A stretch of 64,000 bases of DNA, taken from positions 4,252,803-4,316,802 of the forward strand of contig NZ_FOJF01000001.1 in NCBI RefSeq assembly GCF_900110995.1, read 5' to 3'. Below are positions 17,535 to 26,816 of this stretch, piece by piece. Every line of letters begins with the position of its first letter. Position 1 is the first letter of the stretch. The DNA comes from Chitinophaga sp. YR573. Lineage in GTDB: Bacteria; Bacteroidota; Bacteroidia; Chitinophagales; Chitinophagaceae. The notes below the pieces were generated by a model. The model saw nothing but the letters and a program-made list of their open reading frames with translations, had not been told where the DNA came from and did no database searches. The translations under genes were made by a program, and so were the position numbers.

Positions 17535-19718
17535 ATGACAACAAAAAAATGGATAAGAGCAGGTATATTATCCTGTGCCTTTCTTATCTCTTCCTTACTA
17601 TCATCCGCTCAGTTTAAAGTAATAGGGTATATGCCCTCCTGGGCCGGAGATGTAAATGCTGTACAATACAGTAAACTTACCCATATCAATTACGCATTTT
17701 TACTGCCTAATGCCGATGGTAGCTTACAGGCTATTGACAACTCTTCCAAGCTGTCAAGCCTTGTATCTCTGGCACATGCAAATGGCGTAAAGGTGATGAT
17801 CTCTGTAGGTGGATGGAATGATGGTAATGATAATGGTTTCGAAACACTGGCAGGTAACACTACCTACCGCACTAATTTCGTTAACAATATCTCCAGCTTC
17901 GTGAGCCAGTATAATCTGGATGGCGCTGATATCGATTGGGAATATCCTGATGCAGGTACCTCTGCTAATAATTATGTGGCACTGATGACAGCGTTAGCTA
18001 CCAAGCTGCACGGACAGGGCAAACTGTTAACAGCAGCGGTAGTAGGGACCGGTGGAGAAAGTATTCTCAGTTCGGTGTTTGCACAGGTAGACTTTTTAAA
18101 CCTGATGGCGTATGATTATAACAACTATGATCATTCTACTTATACTTATGCATCGCAATCGATTACTTATTGGAAGGGCAGAGGGTTACCAGCTAATAAA
18201 ACAGTACTGGGTGTACCTTTCTATGGTCGTCCAAGCTGGGAGTCTTATGCTGCGCTGATAGCAAGAGGAGCAAGTCCTTATGCTGATACGTATAGCGGTG
18301 TAGGTTACAATGGTATCACTACTATCAAAAGTAAAACCGACCTGGCTTATGATCAGGGAGGTGGTATTATGATGTGGGAATTATCTCAGGATGCAGTCGG
18401 TACTTATTCCCTGTTGTCTGCTATTCATGATGAAGTAATAGTAAAAGGCGGTGGAACTAATCCTGGTAATCAATCTCCTGTAGTAAGCATTACTTCTCCT
18501 GCGGCAAATGCATCATTCTCTGCACCAGCGTCAATCACAATTAATGCTAATGCTTCTGATGCAGATGGCAGTATTACAAAAGTTGAGTTCTACAATGGAA
18601 GCACCAAACTGGGTGAGGATGCTTCCAGTCCCTATACCTATTCTTGGACTAATGTAGCAGCGGGCAGCTATAGCCTTATTGCCAGGGCTACTGATAACGG
18701 TGGAGCTGTGACAACGTCAGCAACAATCGCTATCGTAGTAACTGGCACAGGCGGCGGTAACTGTAGTGGTATCGCTGCCTGGCAGGCTGCCTCTGTATAC
18801 ACAAATGGTATGCAGGTTGTTTACAACAGCAAGTTATATACTGCTAAATGGTGGACACAGAATGAACAGCCGGATACACATACCGGCGATGGTCAGGTAT
18901 GGAGTTATGTAGCTGATTGCGGTGGAACTACCAATCCGGGTAATGTATCTCCTGTAGTAAGTATCTCTTCTCCTGCAGGTGGTGCATCATTCACCGCTCC
19001 GGCTTCTGTTACTATCACTGCTTCTGCTACAGATGCAGATGGTAGTGTTGCCAAAGTAGACTTCTATAATGGCAGCACTAAACTGGGTACAGCTACGGCT
19101 TCTCCTTACTCTTATACATGGGGCAGCGTAGCAGCAGGTACTTATTCTCTGACAGCTATCGCTACTGATAATGCCGGTGCAACTACTACAAGTGGTGCTG
19201 TTAGTATTACTGTAACAGGAGGCAGCACAGGTACAGGTAACTGTGCTGGTGTACCAACATATGCAGTATATCCTGCCATCTACAACATAGGTGACAAAGT
19301 AGTATACAATGGCTACCTCTATCAGAGCCTTGCGAATTCACTGTACAATGTTACTCCTGGTACCGCTGACTGGTGGTGGCAGCCACTGGGCGCATGCTCA
19401 AGTGCAAGAGTAGCAAGTACAGCTAACAACCTCGTTGATCAGTCTACTGCTGTTCAGACACTGGTTGCATATCCTAACCCTGTTACAGGTTCAACCCTGC
19501 AGTTACAGGTGGGTGCAGCTGCTGCTGAAAAAGTATACATCGAGATCTGGAGCGTAAACGGTACCAGCCCTGTATTACACAAAGAATACACTGCCGGTGC
19601 AAAAGGTCAGCAATTGATCAGTCTTGATATCAGTCGTGTACCACAGGGTACCTTCATTATCAAAACTACCAATGCTGGCGGAACACGCAAAGGAAGTGCG
19701 AAAATTGTTCGCATGTAA
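17535..19718 (+). CDS. GH18 chitinase with CBM modules and T9SS sorting domain
   Basis: 727 residues. The signal peptide ends SSAQ (about residue 26). A compact GH18 domain (about 27-300) follows, with the beta-3 motif MISVGGW and catalytic DGADIDWE (D129-E136, Glu136 the acid/base). Then come Ig-like (about 312-405), CBM5/12-like (about 410-465), Ig-like (about 475-565), an aromatic-rich binding module (about 571-625) and a type A T9SS sorting domain (about 650-727). The catalytic domain is unlike either GH18 of the preceding gene, while the C-terminal half is nearly the same. A shared binding-and-sorting tail has therefore been combined with different catalytic units. The short, insertion-poor catalytic domain suggests an open cleft and endo-type action; that is inference. 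It lies between two terminators, so it is probably transcribed alone. Confidence 0.95.
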   Translation: MTTKKWIRAGILSCAFLISSLLSSAQFKVIGYMPSWAGDVNAVQYSKLTHINYAFLLPNADGSLQAIDNSSKLSSLVSLAHANGVKVMISVGGWNDGNDNGFETLAGNTTYRTNFVNNISSFVSQYNLDGADIDWEYPDAGTSANNYVALMTALATKLHGQGKLLTAAVVGTGGESILSSVFAQVDFLNLMAYDYNNYDHSTYTYASQSITYWKGRGLPANKTVLGVPFYGRPSWESYAALIARGASPYADTYSGVGYNGITTIKSKTDLAYDQGGGIMMWELSQDAVGTYSLLSAIHDEVIVKGGGTNPGNQSPVVSITSPAANASFSAPASITINANASDADGSITKVEFYNGSTKLGEDASSPYTYSWTNVAAGSYSLIARATDNGGAVTTSATIAIVVTGTGGGNCSGIAAWQAASVYTNGMQVVYNSKLYTAKWWTQNEQPDTHTGDGQVWSYVADCGGTTNPGNVSPVVSISSPAGGASFTAPASVTITASATDADGSVAKVDFYNGSTKLGTATASPYSYTWGSVAAGTYSLTAIATDNAGATTTSGAVSITVTGGSTGTGNCAGVPTYAVYPAIYNIGDKVVYNGYLYQSLANSLYNVTPGTADWWWQPLGACSSARVASTANNLVDQSTAVQTLVAYPNPVTGSTLQLQVGAAAAEKVYIEIWSVNGTSPVLHKEYTAGAKGQQLISLDISRVPQGTFIIKTTNAGGTRKGSAKIVRM
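18471..19718 (+). repeat. Copy 2 of the 1.25-kb direct repeat (chitinase tails)
   Basis: Collinear with 16203-17450 at an offset of 2268 bp. Recombination between the copies would delete the second GH18 catalytic region and fuse the genes. Confidence 0.9.
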
Positions 19719-19838
19719 TCAGGCATATTAAGGATTAGCGCAACTAAACATCATCAATTGCGGACTACGGACAAGGGCGGAAAATCGCTTCAATACGTAG
19801 TTCGCATTTGATCTTTTATCAACCAGAATTTTTTACTC

Positions 19839-19866
19839 CTGTCAGGTACAATACCTGGCAGTTTTT
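19839..19866 (+). terminator. Rho-independent terminator
   Basis: A 10-bp stem (19839-19848 with 19852-19861) has one G-U wobble, a CAA loop and a following T5 run. A weaker inverted repeat (about 19755-19811) lies just upstream. Confidence 0.8.
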
Positions 19867-20006
19867 CCCTCAAAATAACTATCACCGGTAAAATGCTGCT
19901 ATGATTAGAACTTTACTTCCTTCTTTTTTACTGCACAACAACCAAACAGATGCCCGCATCCACGTCGGCATCATGACCTCTTTCACGTTATAAAAAAAGC
20001 AAAACA

Positions 20007-21428
20007 ATGAACACAGGAAAACAACTTTTCTTAAGGCTATTGTTTCTCTTCGTTTTTGCCGCAATCAACATCCATACCCTGCAGGCTCAGTCAGGTGTTT
20101 ATGGTGGTGGCCCCATTTACAAGAACAGAAGCTATTCCATCAATGAACTAAGAAATTCCGGCTTCACTTATGTAGTGGTATGGACCATACATATTGATGC
20201 CAGTGGTAACTTTAACTTTAATGCGGAATTCCCGCTTATTCAGAATGGCGCTTATATTGGTGCCAGCAGTTATCCCAATTTTGCAAATGATATTGCATTG
20301 CTGAAGTCTGCTCCTTCTACTATTAACAGGGTAGAATTTTGCTTAAGTGCATGGGGCGGCAGCACATTTGCGAATGTAAAGAACCTGATTGCAGCTCAGG
20401 GAACGGGTAGCACCAGTACGCTGTACAAAAACTTCCAGGCGCTTAAAAACACATTCCCTTCTGTAGATGCGATTGCCTTTGATGATGAACTGACTTATGA
20501 CGCAGGTTCTGCTACATCACTGGCTGTAATGCTGGGTAACCTGGGCTTCAAGGTATCCCTGGTGCCTTATACCAATAAGACTTTCTGGACCACCGTAGCT
20601 ACTAATACCAACAATCAGCGGGCTGGTACAATAGATCGTGTGGACCTGCAATGTTATTCCGGTGGCAGTGGCAATTCTCCCTGTAACTGGAGCTTTGGCA
20701 GTGTACCTGTGTATGCAGGTTTATGGGATGCGGAAAAAACGACGGCACAGGTGCAGAGTCAGTTAACAACCTGGAAGAATTCATGCAGCAGTATTATAAA
20801 AGGTGGATTCATGTGGCTGTATGATGATTTTGATAATACTTCCGGTACTGCTAATTATGCTACTGCTATCAGAAATGTTTTTGGAGGAGGTACGCTTAGT
20901 ACTCCTGCTGTCACTTTCTATAAAGATTGTAACTATTTGGGATTAGGGATCAGTTTACCTCTGGGTGATTATACACTTACAAAGCTCAGATCTTATGGTA
21001 TTCTGAATGATGATATCTCTTCTGTAAAAATAAACAGCGGATATAAAACGGTGGTATATTCTGATGATAATTATGCAGGTAACTCATTAACGATTACAGC
21101 AGATAATTCATGCCTGGTAGGTCAGAGCTGGAATGATATCATCAGTTCACTGAGAGTACAGACAGCCAGTGCGGCCCTTGCTAGCGCTAAGATAGCAACG
21201 CTGGACCTTGCTCTCTATCCTAATCCGGCAACGAATGAAATAAGGATCCATACCAACTTTGAACTGAACGGTGGAATTATACAGGTATATGATATTATGG
21301 GTCGTCCTGCACGGGCATTTAAAGTAGTATCTGACAGGATAGATGTATCCGGATTAGCCACTGGTATTTATACACTGGTATATACAAAGAATGGAAAAAC
21401 CATTAGCAGAAGATTTGTGAAGAATTGA
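20007..21428 (+). CDS. Divergent GH18-like protein with beta/gamma-crystallin-like domain, T9SS-secreted
   Basis: 473 residues. A signal peptide ending LQAQ precedes a TIM-barrel-like region (about 30-295). The motif DAIAFDDE (154-161) aligns with the GH18 signature DxxDxDxE but has Ala157 in place of the second Asp; Asp159 and the acid Glu161 are kept. A beta/gamma-crystallin-like domain follows (about 300-390), with repeats of the NDxxSS type (NDDISS, NDIISS) that bind calcium in this family. A type A T9SS sorting domain ends the protein (about 403-473, YPNPATNE). It may be a glycosidase of unusual specificity, a reduced-activity chitinase or a carbohydrate-binding relative. It starts the run shared with the GH16 and protease genes (gaps of 74 and 25 bp, no terminators between). 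Confidence 0.7.
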   Translation: MNTGKQLFLRLLFLFVFAAINIHTLQAQSGVYGGGPIYKNRSYSINELRNSGFTYVVVWTIHIDASGNFNFNAEFPLIQNGAYIGASSYPNFANDIALLKSAPSTINRVEFCLSAWGGSTFANVKNLIAAQGTGSTSTLYKNFQALKNTFPSVDAIAFDDELTYDAGSATSLAVMLGNLGFKVSLVPYTNKTFWTTVATNTNNQRAGTIDRVDLQCYSGGSGNSPCNWSFGSVPVYAGLWDAEKTTAQVQSQLTTWKNSCSSIIKGGFMWLYDDFDNTSGTANYATAIRNVFGGGTLSTPAVTFYKDCNYLGLGISLPLGDYTLTKLRSYGILNDDISSVKINSGYKTVVYSDDNYAGNSLTITADNSCLVGQSWNDIISSLRVQTASAALASAKIATLDLALYPNPATNEIRIHTNFELNGGIIQVYDIMGRPARAFKVVSDRIDVSGLATGIYTLVYTKNGKTISRRFVKN

Positions 21429-21502
21429 TAAGACGAAGTTTTATGTAACCCGGATTTTAGAGCAAACCATATTTTTTTTTAACCATTTAAACAAAACCCT
21501 TT

Positions 21503-22666
21503 ATGATGCGATCATTAAAATTACCTCTATTGTTAACCGGCCTGCTGGCACTCACCGGCAGTGCAGCTTCGGCGCAAAACTGGCAGCTTGTCTGGCAGGA
21601 CGAGTTTACCAGCTCTATCGGACCCGACTGGGTATTTGAAACCGGTGCCGGTGGCTGGGGCAATAATGAACTGGAATACTATCGCCAGGAAAATGCCACA
21701 ATAGAAAATGGTCAGTTAGTCCTTAATGCCAAAAAGGAAAATTATGGAGGCGCTGCTTACACCTCTGTAAGAATGAAAACACAGGGAAGAAAATCATGGA
21801 CATACGGTAAAATAGAAGCCCGTATTGCCATCCCTTCTTTCTCTGGTTCATGGCCTGCTTTCTGGATGCTTGGCAGTAATATCGGTACTGTAGGCTGGCC
21901 GGCCTGCGGTGAGATCGATATCATGGAACACGTAAACACCAATGCCGATGTAAATGGTACCGTACACTGGGTAGGTACCAATGGTGCACAGGCCGATTAT
22001 GGCAGTGCTACACCGGTATCTGTTACGGCTTATCATACTTACTCCATTGAATGGACCCCTGCTTATATCAGATGGTTTGTAGATGGAGCTCAGTATACTG
22101 AAATCAATATCCTGAATAATGCAGGTGGAACTGAAGAATTCCAGAAGGACTTCTTCATCCTGCTGAACTTCGCTATTGGTGGTAACTGGCCTGGCTTCAA
22201 CATTGATGGCAATGCTTTCCCTGCCAAAATGTATGTTGACTACGTAAGAGTTTATCAGGATGGTGGTGGCACCAATCCTGGTTTTACCAAACAGGTAGAA
22301 GCGGAGTCTTACAGTTCAATGTCTGGTGTACAGACAGAAGGTACTACTGACACAAATGGCGGACTGAATGTTGGTTATATTGATACCGGCGACTGGATGG
22401 CTTACAACTCTATCACTATTCCTACTACCGGTACTTACAAAATTGAATACCGTGTAGCTAGTCTGAGTGGTGGTGGCAGATTGTCTCTGGACCTGAATGC
22501 AGGTTCTACCGTTCTGGGTTACCTGGATATTCCTTCTACCGGCGGCTGGCAGAACTGGACAACTGTTTCTCATACAGTAACCATCAATGCAGGTACTTAC
22601 AACTTCGGTATCTATGCACAGGCAGGTGGCTGGAATCTGAACTGGTTCAAGATCACCAAACTCTAA
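21503..22666 (+). CDS. GH16 endo-beta-1,3-glucanase (laminarinase-like) with CBM6
   Basis: 387 residues. A signal peptide ends SAAS-AQ (about residue 25). A GH16 domain spans about 27-252, with catalytic motif GEIDIMEHV giving nucleophile Glu137, helper Asp139 and acid/base Glu142. The context WPAFWMLG is typical of laminarinases. A C-terminal CBM6 (about 260-387) carries EAESY at its start and the usual NWFKI end. Substrates are probably beta-1,3- or mixed beta-1,3/1,4-glucans. Unlike the genes on each side it has no T9SS sorting domain, so it may stay in the periplasm or leave the cell by another route. The start could also be the second ATG at 21506. Confidence 0.93.
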   Translation: MMRSLKLPLLLTGLLALTGSAASAQNWQLVWQDEFTSSIGPDWVFETGAGGWGNNELEYYRQENATIENGQLVLNAKKENYGGAAYTSVRMKTQGRKSWTYGKIEARIAIPSFSGSWPAFWMLGSNIGTVGWPACGEIDIMEHVNTNADVNGTVHWVGTNGAQADYGSATPVSVTAYHTYSIEWTPAYIRWFVDGAQYTEINILNNAGGTEEFQKDFFILLNFAIGGNWPGFNIDGNAFPAKMYVDYVRVYQDGGGTNPGFTKQVEAESYSSMSGVQTEGTTDTNGGLNVGYIDTGDWMAYNSITIPTTGTYKIEYRVASLSGGGRLSLDLNAGSTVLGYLDIPSTGGWQNWTTVSHTVTINAGTYNFGIYAQAGGWNLNWFKITKL

Positions 22667-22691
22667 TACTAACCATTAAACAGTTTACCCT

Positions 22692-24770
22692 ATGAACACA
22701 ATGCTAAAATATATATCAGGCACTGCCTTTTTATTAATGGCTGCAGCCATCACACATGGCCAGCAGAAAGCACCTTACCGTTTAGGCTCAACAGCTGGCG
22801 TTTTACAGGATATCAGAACACAGGCCAAAGCAGGTGCTAATAACCGTCTGGCAAGTGCTGCTGAACTGAGAGTTGATGCAGGTACAATACTGACCGGAAA
22901 AGTGAATACCCGTCGTACAGATGGTAAAGGCGAAGAATTAGTAGCTGGTGAAATAGAAAATGTACCGGGTTCTTCTTTCGTGCTGGAGATCAAGAATGGT
23001 GTACTGACTGGTAACATCGTACTGCGTAAAACAAAGAAGGCGTACAAATATTATACAGACAATACCGGTACCGCCTATGTAAAAGAAATATCTGTAGATT
23101 CTGTCCTGTGTATAGATTATACACCGGCACCTCTTGAAACAGCCAGAACAGCTTCAACTGCTGCTGTTGTTGCACAGGCTGTAACTGATCTGCAAAGTTA
23201 TCCTGGTGGTAACGGTGTGGTACTGCTGGACTTTGACGGTCAGTATGTAACCAGTGCTTACTGGAATAACGGTAACCCTATTAATGCCGCAGCTTCTACA
23301 CTGACAGATGCACAGAAACAGGAAGTATGGGAACTGGTAAGTGAAGACTACCGTCCATTCCTGTTAAACATCACTACCAGCGAAGCAGTATACAACACTT
23401 ATCCTGCCAACAGGAGAATGCGTTGCATCTTCACGCCAACAAACACAGCTGCTCCGGGATCTGGTGGCGTTGCTTACATTGGATCTTTCAACTGGGGTAA
23501 TGAAACACCTTGTTGGGTATTTAACGGTGGTGTAAAGGGCGCTGGTGACGCTGCTTCTCATGAAGTGGGTCATACCTTCGGTCTTGGACACGATGGCCGT
23601 ATCAGCCCTGCAGAAGGTTATTACCTGGGTAATGGCTTGTGGGCTCCAATTATGGGTGCAGGTTACTATGTACCAGTTGTACACTGGAGCAAAGGTGAAT
23701 ATGCCAGCGCCAATAACACAGAAGACGACCTGGCTAAAATAGCCAGTGCTACTTATGGTGTTGGTTACAGGACAGACGACTATGGTGGAACCATTGGTTC
23801 TGCAGCTACGCTTGCTGTAACTGGTACAGGTGCTGTGAACAGCACAGGTGTGATTGAACGTACCGGTGATGTGGACATCTTTAAGTTCACTACCGGTGGT
23901 GGCAGCATTTCCCTGAATTTTGCCACACCTACCCGTCAGCCTAACCTGGACATTCTGGCTACCCTGTACAACAGCGGTGGCGGAGTAGTGACCAGCGCTA
24001 ATCCTTCAGGATTGCCTGCTTCACTCAGCGCTACGCTGTCAGCTGGTACTTATTATGTCGCTGTTACCGGTACCGGTTATGGATCCCCTGCTACCGACGG
24101 TTATTCTAACTACGGATCATTGGGTAGCTACGCCATTACAGGTACTGTTCCTGCACCAACTGCAACAGCAGCTACTGTATACAAAGATTGTAACTATGAA
24201 GGATATGCTGTTAGCCTGCCAGTTGGTAGCTATACGCTTGCACAACTGAATGCCCTGGGTGTATTAAATGATGATGTTTCTTCCATCAAAATACCAAGTG
24301 GTTTAGAAGTAGTTCTTTATCAGGATTATAACTTCACCGGTGCAGCATACATATTCCCTGCTTCAGATTTCTCCTGCCTGGTGACCGTTGGTCTGGGCGA
24401 TGGAACAACTGTTAACCTGAATGACTGGACCTCTTCAATAGTGGTACGTGCAGCAGGATCAGCCCGCAAAGCCAGTGCAGTTGGAACTGTTGAGAAAATA
24501 GCTACTGCTGATGAAGACAGTAAATTACAGACTGCATTGACAGTATCACCAAATCCTTTTGTAAATGAAGTAGTTGTAAAAGCTACCAGCACTGCTAAGG
24601 ATGGTTCCCTGTACATAAGTGTGTACTCACTGGATGGTAAAACCGTATTACCGCTGAAACGTATAGTTAGCGGAGATAAGTTGAGCCTGTCTAATCTGGG
24701 TGCCGGAATGTATTTAATCAAGATATTTAACGGAACGACTACAGAGACGAAGAAAATCGTGAAATATTAA
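22692..24770 (+). CDS. Secreted metzincin-like zinc protease with PPC and beta/gamma-crystallin-like domains
   Basis: 692 residues with an N-terminal signal peptide ending HGQ. A propeptide-like region precedes the zinc-protease domain. The zinc site HEVGHTFGLGHD (290-301) matches the metzincin pattern HExxHxxGxxH/D, with Met321 in a likely Met-turn (PIMGAG). After it come a pre-peptidase C-terminal (PPC) domain (about 385-490), a beta/gamma-crystallin-like domain (about 495-590, NDDVSS and NDWTSS) related to the one two genes upstream, and a type A T9SS sorting domain (about 615-692). It is probably a secreted endopeptidase acting alongside the chitinases and glucanase, for example on cell-wall glycoproteins. 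It is the last gene before a terminator. ATG at 22701 is an alternative start. Confidence 0.88.
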   Translation: MNTMLKYISGTAFLLMAAAITHGQQKAPYRLGSTAGVLQDIRTQAKAGANNRLASAAELRVDAGTILTGKVNTRRTDGKGEELVAGEIENVPGSSFVLEIKNGVLTGNIVLRKTKKAYKYYTDNTGTAYVKEISVDSVLCIDYTPAPLETARTASTAAVVAQAVTDLQSYPGGNGVVLLDFDGQYVTSAYWNNGNPINAAASTLTDAQKQEVWELVSEDYRPFLLNITTSEAVYNTYPANRRMRCIFTPTNTAAPGSGGVAYIGSFNWGNETPCWVFNGGVKGAGDAASHEVGHTFGLGHDGRISPAEGYYLGNGLWAPIMGAGYYVPVVHWSKGEYASANNTEDDLAKIASATYGVGYRTDDYGGTIGSAATLAVTGTGAVNSTGVIERTGDVDIFKFTTGGGSISLNFATPTRQPNLDILATLYNSGGGVVTSANPSGLPASLSATLSAGTYYVAVTGTGYGSPATDGYSNYGSLGSYAITGTVPAPTATAATVYKDCNYEGYAVSLPVGSYTLAQLNALGVLNDDVSSIKIPSGLEVVLYQDYNFTGAAYIFPASDFSCLVTVGLGDGTTVNLNDWTSSIVVRAAGSARKASAVGTVEKIATADEDSKLQTALTVSPNPFVNEVVVKATSTAKDGSLYISVYSLDGKTVLPLKRIVSGDKLSLSNLGAGMYLIKIFNGTTTETKKIVKY

Positions 24771-24798
24771 TCGTTAGATTACAGATTATATGAAGGAG

Positions 24799-24838
24799 GT
24801 CATCCCGGGTTTCGACCTGGGATGACTTTCCTGTTTTT
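24799..24838 (+). terminator. Rho-independent terminator
   Basis: A 12-bp stem (24799-24810 with 24815-24826) has one G-U wobble, a stable TTCG tetraloop and a following T-rich tract. It ends the hydrolase run. Confidence 0.9.
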
Positions 24839-25045
24839 TGGCCAATATTGTCAAGGTCAATATATCAGCATTAAATACATTCTAAATAGTCTTAATTTAA
24901 TTTTTTATTATAAAATAATGAACAATAAAAAGAAATGTTACTATTTTATCTGTCGGAATGATGGAGCTTTTGTTTGGATACCCAGACCCATTAAACTGCA
25001 ATATAATTTGTATTATAAAAATACAATTTATATAAATGTCGTGAT

Positions 25046-25639
25046 ATGAATACACAAGATGCCGAGTTAGTCGTTAGGTTACAACAAGATGAAGTAAGCG
25101 CTTTTGATACACTGTATTGGAAATATCACCAGGCAGTGTACCGCAATATTTTCAAGTTTGTAAAGGAACAGATTGTAACAGAAGACATTCTCCAGGAGGT
25201 ATTTGCCAAACTGTGGGAAAAGAGGAAGGATATCAATCCCAGCCAGTCAGTGGCCGGGTGGCTCTTTGTGATCAGTTTTAACCTCTCGGTTGATTATGTG
25301 CGTAAGAAACTGCGGGAGCAGACCATCCACAAGGAACTCCTGAACCTTGATTTTGATGATGACTACTCACTGGACCGTAAGAATATATATGAAGACCAAT
25401 ACCAACTATTAGAAAAAGCCATTGCTCAACTTTCTCCCAAAAAACGGAAAATAGTAACTCTCTGTAAACTGGAAGGTAAAACCTATGATGAGGTAGCCGA
25501 AGAACTCAAAATATCCCGTAATACTGTAAAGGAACATCTGTCCATCGCTATGGTCAAATTAAATGACTACATCCAAAAAAACAAAGAGCACAATAAATAT
25601 ATTGTCTTGTTCCTCCTTTTCCTGAATTATCACGATTAG
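25046..25639 (+). CDS. ECF-type RNA polymerase sigma factor (FecI-like)
   Basis: 197 residues, the usual length. Sigma-70 region 2 (about 25-90) includes ILQEVFAKLW, and region 4 (about 125-175) has the helix-turn-helix KTYDEVAEELKISRNTVKEHL. It is a member of the Bacteroidota ECF group that pairs with FecR anti-sigma factors; a FecR gene follows at 25803 and an STN-containing SusC at 27131. The expected circuit is: ligand at SusC, signal through FecR, release of the sigma factor, transcription of the SusC operon. The hydrophobic C-terminal tail (IVLFLLFLNY) is unusual for a soluble sigma factor. The upstream region is AT-rich, with a near-consensus TAnnTTTG element around 25002-25010. Confidence 0.93.
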   Translation: MNTQDAELVVRLQQDEVSAFDTLYWKYHQAVYRNIFKFVKEQIVTEDILQEVFAKLWEKRKDINPSQSVAGWLFVISFNLSVDYVRKKLREQTIHKELLNLDFDDDYSLDRKNIYEDQYQLLEKAIAQLSPKKRKIVTLCKLEGKTYDEVAEELKISRNTVKEHLSIAMVKLNDYIQKNKEHNKYIVLFLLFLNYHD

Positions 25640-25802
25640 GATCAGCGGCGAAATGTGTTCGGTATTATAATGCAATACGTCCGTCAGGGCTGTCTTTTCA
25701 CGCCTTTTAATATTATCTTTAAAAATATATAAATATTTCTCCTGGTACACCCCCCCACTTTCTGTATACCCCCGTATTTAGTTTAAATAATCAATCAAAA
25801 TA

Positions 25803-26816
25803 GTGCAGAACAGAAAGGAATACCTCAAACATCTGTTGCATGAAAGAAACTGGAAACAGGAGGAAAGAGATTGGCTGCTGCAATATTTGAATGAAAATGA
25901 TCTTACAACATTAAAGGAGATAGCAGGTGATGCTTACAATGCAGATCTGTTTATGGAAGAACCGCTTCTGGAAAGAGAGGTGTCGGAGCGGCTTCTTCAG
26001 CGTATACATGAGCGCATTGCCAGCCGCCAGTTATCCGTGGTGAAAACCGGAAACAAATGGTTACGCCCATGGAAGGTTGCAGCGGCAGCAGCTGTTATCC
26101 TGCTGGCAGGCATAGGATACCTGAATGTGATAAAGAAACCTGTGAAGCAGATGGTATTCGTTGCAGAGAAACAGCGGAAAACATTAAAGTTACCGGATGG
26201 GTCCCTGGTATACCTGGAGCCCGGATCAACACTGAAGTATACCGGTAATTTTGGAAAAGAAGAAAGGACAGTGGCATTGACAGGTGAGGCTTTCTTTGAA
26301 GTACAGCATAATGCCGTAAATCCTTTTATAGTGGCATCTTCTCTCATCAATACCACCGTACTGGGAACTTCCTTTAATATGGAAGCAAGGAACGGGGGAG
26401 AAGCCAGGGTAGTGGTGTTAACAGGAATGGTGCAGGTACATGCCAACGACAGCAAGGATAACAAAGCACAGGAAGTAATCCTGACCGCCAATAAAAGAGT
26501 GGTATATAACAGTACCACACATCAGTTACAAATGTCTGATGCGCCTGATGATGCGAGATTTTATGCACAAAAGCAGCAAGGCAGATTTATATATGATGGA
26601 GCTGAGTTGATAAAAGTAGTAAACGACCTGCAGAGGTATTACAATATTAATGTTACAGTAGAAGAAAAATTACAACACTGTGCTTTTTACGGAGATGTTA
26701 ATACCGTGGATGATCTGGAGAAAGCACTCACACTGATCGCTGTATCATTGAACGCCAAAATCACTAAGGACAGTAGTGGAACCGGATATTTAATTAGTGG
26801 TGGAAACTGTCGTTAA
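25803..26816 (+). CDS. FecR-type anti-sigma factor
   Basis: 337 residues with a GTG start. The cytoplasmic N-terminal part (1-90) should bind the sigma factor. One transmembrane helix follows (about 91-110, with a run of alanines). The periplasmic FecR domain (about 120-215) has LPDGSLVYLEPGSTLKY and LTGEAFFEVQ, and the C-terminal DUF4974/STN-like domain (about 250-335) has RFIYDGAELIKVVNDLQRYY. It pairs with the ECF sigma factor 163 bp upstream. The SusC just downstream has the STN domain expected to contact the periplasmic part of such a regulator. Confidence 0.93.
   Translation: MQNRKEYLKHLLHERNWKQEERDWLLQYLNENDLTTLKEIAGDAYNADLFMEEPLLEREVSERLLQRIHERIASRQLSVVKTGNKWLRPWKVAAAAAVILLAGIGYLNVIKKPVKQMVFVAEKQRKTLKLPDGSLVYLEPGSTLKYTGNFGKEERTVALTGEAFFEVQHNAVNPFIVASSLINTTVLGTSFNMEARNGGEARVVVLTGMVQVHANDSKDNKAQEVILTANKRVVYNSTTHQLQMSDAPDDARFYAQKQQGRFIYDGAELIKVVNDLQRYYNINVTVEEKLQHCAFYGDVNTVDDLEKALTLIAVSLNAKITKDSSGTGYLISGGNCR

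Noticed and set aside
24822..25049. 75-codon frame upstream of the FecI-like gene
   Set aside because: It begins inside the terminator hairpin region, is low-complexity Asn/Tyr/Ile-rich from AT-rich DNA, and overlaps the sigma factor start.
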